Positions 55,107 to 63,955 of a DNA stretch of 64,000 nucleotides are shown here, piece after piece (positions within the stretch are counted from its first letter, which is position 1; each line of letters starts with the position of its first letter). This DNA comes from Globodera rostochiensis (Eukaryota > Nematoda > Chromadorea > Rhabditida > Heteroderidae), in NCBI GenBank assembly GCA_018350325.1, contig JAEVLN010000002.1, positions 5,315,456-5,379,455 of the forward strand, in the 5' to 3' direction. A model generated the notes under the pieces. That model saw only the letters and a program-made list of their open reading frames with translations, did not search any database and was not told the origin of the DNA. The translations under genes and the position numbers were made by a program.

Positions 55107-55774
55107 GTTACATGCTTGATTCATGAATGATTAAAGATTTTTAAAAGCTATCTATTTATGATTGCATGTTACGCGCAAAAGGTATAGTTTTCCGATGGCA
55201 TTCAGATTTTTTTTTTAATTTAATAAACAGAGACTAATTGAGTAAGTCTTATTTTTGTGTAATTCATTTTATATATTTAGCTAATTTTAAATACTTTGAT
55301 GATTCAAAAGTTGAATAAATTTTTTTTAAAATTATTTATTATCATGTAGCCGCTAATAAAAAAGATTTTACCTTGGTGTGTTTATATGTGTAGATTATGC
55401 TGGTCGTTTTTGTGGCAAATTCATTGCTTTGAATTGGATAGAGCCGAGGATTTTTCGCAAAATAATGCTAAATAAATATTTTCAAATTGAAAACAGAACA
55501 GTTAATGTTTTATAAATGTAAAAAAAATTTGTTAGAATTACACCAAAAAGAGCGTCCAGATTTTGATTCACTGAATTTGTAACTCTCTTTTTTTCAAATA
55601 CAGCCAATTTAGCGCAAAGAGAACAGTGATGCGCTTGATTTGACCCTTCTCTAAATGCGCGTGCTTCCACTATTTATTATTTGTTAATTCGCAATTCTAC
55701 ATGCTTTTTGACATTACAAAAATTATTTTGGTTCAATAAAATATATAAAAATTCGTTTTATTTTGAAAAATAAA

Positions 55775-55855
55775 AACCCCCTCTTTATTTGAAACCTCCT
55801 CTCTAATTGTGACCTTCCTCAAAGGGGCTTTGAACAATGGTAACCCCGGGGTTAA
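55775..55855. repeat. Short word-repeat island (cctcctctc / accccggggt)
   Basis: About 80 bp with three related phrases (ctctttatttgaaacct, ctctctaattgtgacctt, aaaggggctttgaac) ending in the palindrome accccggggt. It may be another low-complexity insertion; no terminal inverted repeat was found. Confidence 0.4.
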
Positions 55856-56046
55856 TCTTTTTTGTACAAGCACAGTCGACTTATTTTTATTTTTATGCAT
55901 AAATCATTTTTGAAGCATTCTCATTGTTTCTTAAATAGCTCATAATTATAGAATTTTTATTTCTTTCGTCTTAATTTTACAGGAGGTCCTTTTTTGTGGT
56001 TTTTGGGAAAATTGACAACAAAAAGCTTTTTTCTCTTAAAAAAAAC

Positions 56047-56398
56047 CAGGGCTCCCAAATCTGAGGTGTTCTAGCCTCATTTTGTGGTTTTTTGGAAGGC
56101 AATGAGGCTATATTCCAAAATGAGGTTTTTACGGTTTTTTAAAAGTTCGGGCAATTTTTTTAAAGTAAAAAAGCATCACATTTTTCCAATTTTTTCATAG
56201 ACCAAAAAATTCTCGAAAACTGAGGTTTTTTTGATATATCAAAAATGCGTGGAATTTTTGATCTTTGAGGATGTATGTGTGTAAGAAAAGTTCTGTTTTG
56301 GCGTATCTTTGTGCTTTCTTTGAAGGATCTTGCCTGAAAATAGCTTTCTTAATATTAGTATTAAGTTATGATTAATTAATAATTATTTGGGAACCCTA
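56047..56398. mobile_element. 352 bp inverted-repeat candidate (CAGGGCTCCCAAAT ends)
   Basis: Left end CAGGGCTCCCAAAT (56,047-56,060) and right end on the minus strand TAGGGTTCCCAAAT (56,398-56,385) agree at 12 of 14 positions. The inside repeats the words tgaggttttt, cctcattttgtgg and aatgaggc. No 8 bp flanking duplication is seen (aaaaaaac versus caacatta). Similarity to the 28.5 kb repeat continues across the right boundary, which argues for nesting or for a different true end. Candidate MITE only. Confidence 0.45.
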
Positions 56399-56446
56399 CA
56401 ACATTAGGGCATGGTATACATTCTCACAACACAGATGTTGCGTGAA
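56385..56446 (-). repeat. Dispersed repeat (relative at 28,534-28,600)
   Basis: On the minus strand this matches the 28.5 kb repeat over about 65 bp, including the shared core aacatctgtgttgtgagaat. It overlaps the right end of the inverted-repeat candidate at 56,047-56,398. Confidence 0.65.
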
Positions 56447-56750
56447 ATTTTTGTTTTCATTTTCTTGAATATCTTCACTGACGTCAAGATTTTTTAAAGT
56501 AAATAATGCGTTTTTAATTAAATAATAAACATTTATTATATTTTTTAATTTTAATTCGGCGTTAACAATTTTATTTTTTTCTTAGTGGGCATATGATCCT
56601 GAAGTCGTTTCAAGGTCATAGAAGTTTACTTCAAGCGGAGACGGCGGATTCTATGATTTAGTATATTTTTGATTTTTTCTTTTTTCTGCAATATAGTTAT
56701 AATTAGCGTTTAGTTAATATTGTTTTATTTTTATTTTTCTTAATTTCTCA

Positions 56751-56886
56751 GCGGTGTGGGCAAGGACCGCGTGGTTAACCTACCTTTCGCTCTTCAGCAG
56801 TGTTGGCCTCTGGGTCCAAATACCAGGTGACGCCTGCATGACTGCGAGCCCGCGTCCGTATCAGCGTGCGCGCGCGGCCTGGAATA
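56751..56886 (+). repeat. tRNA-like or SINE-like GC-rich island
   Basis: A 135 bp island of ordinary to high G+C. It contains tgggcaaggaccg and gtggttaacc (box A-like, 56,757-56,780) and ggtccaaatacc (box B-like, 56,813-56,824). A tail ending in gcgtgcgcgcgcggcctgg follows. The box spacing is longer than in a standard short-arm tRNA and the acceptor stem does not pair well, so it is not a tRNA gene. A tRNA-derived SINE head is plausible; no second copy was seen in the window. The 89-codon frame across it is probably incidental. Confidence 0.35.
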
Positions 56887-57274
56887 GTTTGTTTTCTTAC
56901 ATTCCATTATTTGCCAAAAAATTGATATCCACGTTACGATTTAATAGTTACGGTCTCATATTCACTCTAAACGCACTTGAAGTTTTCTCATTTTATTTGA
57001 TAAAATTTGTTATTTCATACTAATATTCGTTCTGTTTATTTTTAAACTTTCATTCATAATTTAACCTTTTTTCTTTTTGTTGAATGTGCAGTAATATAAG
57101 TATGATGTATTGTATTTTTTTTGTAATTTTTAAAAAATTCAAAGTTAATTATTAATCAATAAAATATGTTTGCAAATAAAATTTTTATAACAAATTTGTT
57201 CAAACCAATTTTTTATTTATTAAGGATTTATTTTTGATATAATTACGCCGGCTTAGGTCAAAATTCTTATTGTT

Positions 57275-57818
57275 AATATATTCTAATACATTTGTGTCGG
57301 TCTCATTATTCCACGTCCATGCAGTTTAAAAAAGATAGATATATATACATAGTAAATTTAAAGCACTAACATCGTAGTGCATTTTTTTCTTTATATTATA
57401 AGTTATAGTTTATTCTTTTTATATTTGCGTATTTTATTAACGCTTTTATTTACATGTAATCAGAATCATTTCTTTTTTAATTAGTATAATTCTAATTTTG
57501 AACACCTGTAGTTGAGAGGTGGAATATCTTTTTTGTTGTCAATCTGGTTATTTTTGAAAAATTAGTATTATAATATTCACAACGCAATACTTTTGTGCTC
57601 GTATGTTAGTACGGACAAAATTTTAAAGGTTTAAATTTACATTAATATTATTGTGCTTTAGTGAAGTTTTATTTCATTATATCATTTACAGCAATTAAAA
57701 TTTTTTAACGATCAACATGAAAACGATTTAAATATGATTAAATTTATACGTTTTATTATTTTAGTTTTAATTATTCTTTTGATTATCAATTGTTCACTTG
57801 ACTGGGCTGACATTTTTT
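57275..57818 (+). repeat. Segmental duplication, copy 2 (partner 53,650-54,271)
   Basis: Same order of blocks as copy 1: the gtcggtctcattattccacg island, acatgtaatcagaatc, gttgtcaatctggtt and the gttcacttgactgggctgac island. Linkers differ by many short indels while the first and last islands are almost unchanged. Confidence 0.85.
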
Positions 57819-58274
57819 TGTATGCCTCGGGCGTTTGGCAGCGATAATACACGGGCAGTATGTATCTCACAAATTAATTTAATTAATTATGCTTTGATAA
57901 ATTAAATTAATATAATTGTGGCTGTTGCTTTTAGTGCTCATTTTGATATTGTAACTATGCATGGTTGATATTATAAATAATAAATGATTTATTAGGCAAA
58001 GCTTAAGATAAAAGAAAAGTAAAATATTATATATTGAAATTAAATTATTGCCTTTCATATTTAAGTATTTAACTTGCAGCAATTTAACCCAATAAGCTTT
58101 CAAAATTTAAGGTTTAAAAACTTTTGAAAATGTTTTTGTTAATTTTTAACTTTCATGTATAAATCTCAAATTATTATAACGTTTTTATGGCTTCCGCTTT
58201 ATGCGCGTTGGTCCAAAAGCAACCTCATGTTTTCAATATGGTCTTCATACGCTCACGGTGCTTTCTCCGGCAAA

Positions 58275-58305
58275 CGCAGTAGTATATAGTGTCTAAAACG
58301 CGCGG
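58275..58305 (+). repeat. Isolated 31 bp island shared with 43,001-43,032
   Basis: gcagtagtatatagtgt then aaaacgcgcgg; matches the 43.0 kb island without flanking similarity. Same orientation as its partner. Confidence 0.6.
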
Positions 58306-59592
58306 ATAATCATTTGACGCTTTAAAATTAATCTTGATTTTTATTGCATTTATGTTAATTTAAGTTTTATATAGAAAGTTGATTTTTATATATAAAATTT
58401 GTAAAATTTCTTGTAACTAATTCTTTTTTAGTCTTTCAGTCTGGTTTAAAAACTTGACGTCGCCATTTGGTAAAATTCCGAATGACTAATATATAAGCAA
58501 TTGCAAACTGCTTAATAATCACTTTTAATTTTTACTAAGAATTATTATAAAGATTAATGATTTTAAAATTTTTTTTAACAGGTTCAATTTATTTATTGAC
58601 AAATTAATTGGAATTTATATGTTTCATGCTAGGTATCCTTCTTCGTATTTGTGATTAAATTTTAGTAGTCATTATTATTTGTTTTGTTTTCTGTTTAATT
58701 TACAAGTGCTTGTGAATTTAATTTAAAAGCATTATTAATTGTGGCGTCTAGCAAAAAAGGCTATCTTATATCATCGACTTGTAAAGTAAATATTGGCTTA
58801 AATTATTTTTTCTGATTTTTTTTACTTTAAATTTTTTTTTTGAATTTAAAATTACGATATTTACTTACAATTAGTAATCATTTTTGACATTATGCTTTTG
58901 TAATTTTTGAATAACTTCACTCCAACTTTTTTTAATTATTTGCAAAAAATAAAATGAAAACACTAAGTTTTATTTATTTGAAATATATTTTGGTTTTGTT
59001 TGACTTTATATAATCCAACAAATTTAATATCCAGTTAAATATTTTTGTTGTTAGTTGATTTGTTTTTAGAGACTCGCTCTCTTCACTAAGTGTTGCTTTA
59101 GTAATTCGTTTAGAATTTAAATTAATTTACTCATCAAAGCTATTCAAGTAATGAATGCGTAAATTTATAATCTATTATCTCGCAAGCTTAAAATTCTTAG
59201 TTTTCTTTTTATTGAGCTCGACTAATTTTTTAATTAAAACAAGATTAAACTGCACCTTCTTGAAGGTGTCCGCGTTACTTCGCTGGATGCATATCGCTAG
59301 ACTGTGTTTAAAAAATTTATGCTTGGTTTATTATTTAGATGGCATTTTATATAGTTTTTAAATTTTAAGTTGATCTTTTGTCTCTAAAATTCATTTGCCT
59401 TGAAAGATTGAAAATCTTCAAATTTTTCGGCGGTGCAGGGTGGTCATAGTATTTTATTTACAGGTTTTTTTTTTATTATTCAAAAAAAGAATGTAAATTT
59501 TTACTAAAATTGGAAAATTTAGAAAATGTTTGGCCCCAATTTTGTTAAATTTGGAGCAATTTTCTTAACAAACATTGTTACTTTAAAAATTC

Positions 59593-59625
59593 TCGGTGGC
59601 GTCTTTCGGCACCGCCGGACTTCGC
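59593..59625 (+). other. GC hairpin island (relative at 34,348-34,377)
   Basis: CGGTG (59,594-59,598) and CACCG (59,610-59,614) can form a stem. The equivalent stem in the 34.35 kb relative is CGGCG with CGCCG, so one base pair differs on both sides in a compensating way (C-G versus T-A). A related word, tcggcggtgcagg, lies at 59,427, about 165 bp upstream. The intervening sequence does not align well with the 34 kb locus. Confidence 0.5.
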
Positions 59626-60778
59626 CCTTTACTCCAAAGAACAAGCAGCACAATTACTTCTCAGAAAACAAACTCCCATGAAAATACCATCAATTTTAGA
59701 AATGTTATTAAATGACTATTTACTCAAAACATCATATTCATATGCCGACGTTAAAACGTCTTCGCTCCTTTATCGACAGACAGGGTTAGTTGATTTCAGG
59801 TTCATTTTTTTGATATTTTTAAAAAGCATATCTTAGTTAATGTTGTTTATTTTTATAGCTAATTACCGGCCGCATAATTTTTGTATTTGTTAAAAATAAA
59901 TATTCTTTGAACACATAATGAATAAACCAACTTTAATCTGCTACTAGATTTTTTATCGCTCTTTGCGCCTGTAAGTAAATTTTATAAATCAATATTAATG
60001 AATAATTCACATTTTAATGATATTATCTGATTGAGTCAAACTTTAATTCGAATTTGAATTTTGGCGTTTATTTAATTAATTTCTATGAGGTCGGACTTTT
60101 TTTTGAGTTGAGTCCGCTGTTTAGCGTTTATCTTTATAATTTATTTTACTGTATATTTGGTCATCTTAAAAATAATAAATAAAAGAAATTTTTTAATAAT
60201 TATAAAATTTTTTGCGCTATTTAGTTGTCAATTTATTTGTATGCTGTGGATTTACAATGTTTTTTTTATAAGAATGTATAAACATATTATAATTATAAGC
60301 AATTAATCTTTGTAATTTTGATTTAAATATGTCTTAGACAATAACTTAATGATCATTATTAGTTGCGAAATCTAGACGCAAACTGTGTCAGCTCAAAGTT
60401 GCAAAAGAATATAGTCTCCCTTTTGTCCTTTGCCTTCTGTCACACGACTCTTTGATCGGGAATTTGGCCAAGGAGTGCCAACACTGTGAATTTACCAAAC
60501 AATTAAAATTCGATTATATATCTAACTTTCTCTGATTTTAATATTTAAATTAGATTTATTTCCTTGCCCCATTAGGGATACTATTGCGTTTTGCTCCAAC
60601 TATATTAGCTTCAAAATAATATAATACTATGTATATATATTTTCATTTTATCAATATAAAATTTTATTGATTTAGTTAAAAATTTCAAAAAAAAAGCTTT
60701 TGAGAAATTTTTTTGATGACAATTTATTAAGAAAATTCCTCAAATAATTGTAAATATTCAAAACAAAAGGGTCCCTCG

Positions 60779-61083
60779 GAGGGTTCGGACGGGCGCCCGG
60801 GTCGGGCGGGCAACGGGCGGGCATTCGGCCGGGCGGGCGCCCGACTAGGAAATATTCGAACCGGGCTAAAGCCCGGTATTCGCCCGGCAAAGCCCGCCCG
60901 GAGGAAAAACCAAAAAATATTCGCCCGTCAAAGCCCGCTCGGACAAAAAATCAAAAAAAGCCCGCCCGGAAAAGCCCGCCCGGACAAAAAATCGAAAAAA
61001 GCCCGCCCGGAAAACCCGCCCGGCCACTTTCTGGTTGCCCGGAAAAAAGCCCGCCCGGCCCCAACCCGATTATCCGAACCCTA
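60779..61083. mobile_element. 305 bp inverted-repeat element filled with CCCGCCCGG words
   Basis: Left end GAGGGTTCGGA (60,779-60,789) and right end on the minus strand TAGGGTTCGGA (61,083-61,073) match at 10 of 11 positions. The flanks are gtccctcg (60,771-60,778) and gtccctcc (61,084-61,091), a 7 of 8 match consistent with an 8 bp target-site duplication, the size made by hAT transposases (established knowledge). The inside is a degenerate array of cccgcccgg, aaagcccg and gacaaaaaatc words and is by far the most GC-rich sequence in the window. The 72-codon minus frame across the left half is a repeat artefact. Confidence 0.7.
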
Positions 61084-61174
61084 GTCCCTCCCAACCTGTC
61101 GCGGTATTCTTCCGATTGGCAATATCAGGAAAACCATCGGCATTTGATAATGTTATTAATGTTTGCACCAAAAA

Positions 61175-61832
61175 TTTATTAGTTTAGTTTTTTAAGTCTT
61201 TTATTGTTTTAATTTTCGTTTGCAAGAAATTTTCTTAATGATTTTTTGTTTTTTAATTTTTTTAAAAATATTATTGTATCTTGGATTGCTGTAAATAATT
61301 AAGCATTGTTTAATAAAAACTACGTTAATGAATAAATTATTTTTTATTTATTGAAATAATTTTTTTTTAAAAAACTTAGTAAAAAAACTTATTATTAAAA
61401 ATTGTCAAAGTCTAGTGAAAGTTTTTGCTCGTAATAATAACTTTTAAGAAATATTCATAGCACTCCTGGCATAGGACTGCGTGGCCACATCAGCCGTAAT
61501 ATACGGACGGTGCATCTTTGTATTAATTGATTATATTAACGGGTTTTTTGATAAACAAAATAAAATTATTGGAAGCAGCCGTTTAATACTTTCGAATATA
61601 AATATTTTGACTTTTTAAATAGCTGCTAAATTAATTTATTTATATTAGTTTTTTATTTACACATTTTTACTTTACAGGTTTTTTGTATAAACCAAAATTT
61701 AATTATTGGAATTAGCCGTTAAAATATTTTTACGATTTAAACTTCTATAGTTTTAACACGTTAAATCAAAAATGGTATACTATAGTGTTTGAAAACGTCG
61801 GTTTCCAGCAGATATTCGCCTGATCAAACGAT
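61175..61832 (+). repeat. Repeat family X, copy 2
   Basis: Carries the full set of family X blocks, including the ctcctggcata and gtttccagcagatattc islands. It also has an internal repeat of the gataaacaaaat...ttggaa.(t/c)agccgtt segment near 61,550 and 61,680, which accounts for its different length. It begins about 90 bp after the 60,779-61,083 element. Confidence 0.85.
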
Positions 61833-61840
61833 AAATTTTA

Positions 61841-62040
61841 GACTTTCATGATAAATCTAACTTTGATATTTCCAAAGTCATCGTTAAATTAATGAAATAA
61901 AATATGCATTTTTATCCAAATTTTAATTTTAATGTAATTTCATTATTTTCTTTAAATAATTTACTTTTAAGTGTCATAAGCCATAATATTGCTTTAAAAT
62001 ATTTATATAATTATTGTTTTTAATAACATTATCTTTCGTT
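61841..62040 (+). repeat. Direct repeat partner of 63,817-63,955
   Basis: gactttcatgataaatctaa to ccaaagtcatcg, then after a linker aagccataatattgctttaa; the same blocks recur at 63,817-63,955 with a shorter linker. Confidence 0.8.
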
Positions 62041-62816
62041 TAGATTTTTTGATAATTTAAATTCGAATGTAATTGGTTAGATTATGGATTTATTGTTATC
62101 AAATAGGTGATTTTTGTAAGATTATGCAGAGAAATAACGTGGCAAAGGGTGCACAATATTTTAAAGGTGATTAAGGATGTGGATGAACGCTTATTCTGAA
62201 CACTTTTTTGAAATTTTTTTATGCATTTAAAGAAAAAATGGAGTGATCTTTAAATTGCCAGGGTTGTAAGGAATGCACTTGAATGGATGATTATTATAAT
62301 ATGTTCTTTTAGTCTATTGAAATACAACTAGTTCGAACGAAGAAATAACTTATATTTTAATCTTTATTTAAATAAATATCATTAATTTCAATTATTTTAA
62401 ATATCATTCACTCCGGATTGCGTGAGAGTTTTTCTCCCATTGTTAATGCGTACGCATTTCTTTTTATTTTATATAGTCAAAAATGTTTGCAAATATCTTC
62501 GATTAAATCAAAGTAATGTTTAAATGGGTTTTTAAAGAAAAATTTAACTTAATTTTATGTTAAATAACTAAATCATATATGAATTTTACATGACTAATTC
62601 TCAGTTTTGCGATGAGCACTATCTTTGGCGTTCATGTCGCAAAGCCGCTGGCTGGATCTTTTCTTCCATCAATCATCGGTTAATTTTTATTAATTCATAA
62701 AAATTAATTAAGTTAATTTATTTTTGAATATAATAAAAAGCTTAAATCAGAATGTTTAGCAATAATTAAATTTTTTTTTGATATTTAACAAATTGTTTTA
62801 ATCAATTAATTAAAAA

Positions 62817-63265
62817 TTAGTTTCGGATACAAATATTGAGACTTTTTAAACAGCTGCTGAATTAATTTATTTATATTAGTGCTTTTTTTACTTTACGGTT
62901 TTTGATAAACCAAAATTTAATTATTGGAATTAGCTGTTTAATACTTTTTACGATTTAAAATTTTATAGTTTTAACACATTAAATGTCACAAAAATGGTAT
63001 ACTATACGTGTTCGAATACGTCAGTTTCCAGCAGATATTCTCGTTGATCAAATCCTTTTTTTATAGATTAAATTATTTACTTATTGTATTTAATTTTATT
63101 TGAATTGGGTTGTATAATCGTGTAAATATGCATGTTGGCATTGCGTCTTCAGTTTTGAAAAGTAAATTAAACTTAATATTTTCCAGCAAAAATTAAGCAC
63201 AGGCCAATGCCAGACATACGAGCCTCATAAAGTAGTAACTATTTGAAGTACCAGTATTTTTTTTT
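62817..63265 (+). repeat. Repeat family X, copy 3
   Basis: Starts inside the family near aaacagctgctgaattaatt and includes ttggaattagctgtttaata, the gtttccagcagatattc island (63,026-63,042) and the gtgtaaatatgcatgttg block. It lacks the upstream ctcctggcata island. Confidence 0.85.
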
Positions 63266-63511
63266 TTATTATATTCGTGATCAGCGACCTCGATAAGCCC
63301 CAGTCTCATATTGTGCCATTAAAAAGGGCCCTTAAAGTTAATTTTGCGTAATATGATTTTATATAGTTAAATTATCGATAATCGTGTTCTACAAATATTT
63401 GTTTGGTCCAAGTTATTCTCTAATAGTTGTCACATAAGAAAAGCCTTTTCTTAGAGGTGCACTTAATTTGTCCAAAAAATTGCATTTTTCAAAAATGCAT
63501 CCCTAAAATGG

Positions 63512-63657
63512 AGTTTGCCCATCCCGACGGGGATACCCGTTCTCCGGTTTGCTCATCCCCGAAAACTGGGATCCCCGGGTTGTCCGTCCCCGGTATCCGC
63601 GTTCCCCGGTTTGACCGAGGGTCCCCCCCCCCCCCCCCCCCCCCGGCGGCGACCCTA
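63512..63657. repeat. Degenerate ccccgg/ggggatccc word island with C22
   Basis: Words such as gacggggatacccg, ccccgaaaactggg and tccccggtatccgcg are followed by 22 C (63,623-63,644) and ggcggcgacccta. On the minus strand the right edge reads TAGGGTCGCCGCC, like the termini of the other word-repeat elements. No left end was found. Frames on both strands are repeat artefacts. Confidence 0.6.
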
Positions 63658-63816
63658 ATTTGAACGATGCAAAAATATTTAATATCTTTTTTTTTAAATT
63701 TAAAATGAAATTTAATCCTAATTAGGTTTCTCATATTCATTTCTAATTGCATTTGAATTTTTCCATTCTAGTTAAACAAATTTTGTTACTTCATTATATA
63801 TTGTTTTTTTATTTTA

Positions 63817-63955
63817 GACTTTCATGATAAATCTAACTTTGATATTTCCAAAGTCATCGATTTTGTTTAAATAATTTGACTTTTAATGAGGGCCATTTTA
63901 ACAAGCCATAATATTGCTTTAAAATATTTATATATTATTGTTTTTAATAGTTTTT
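63817..63955 (+). repeat. Direct repeat partner of 61,841-62,040
   Basis: Same gactttcatgataaatctaa and aagccataatattgctttaa blocks as the 61.8 kb copy. It runs close to the end of the window and may continue outside it. Confidence 0.8.

Noticed and set aside
63427..63752. Overlapping frames on both strands with poly-Pro and poly-Gly
   Set aside because: Generated by the C22 tract and word repeats.
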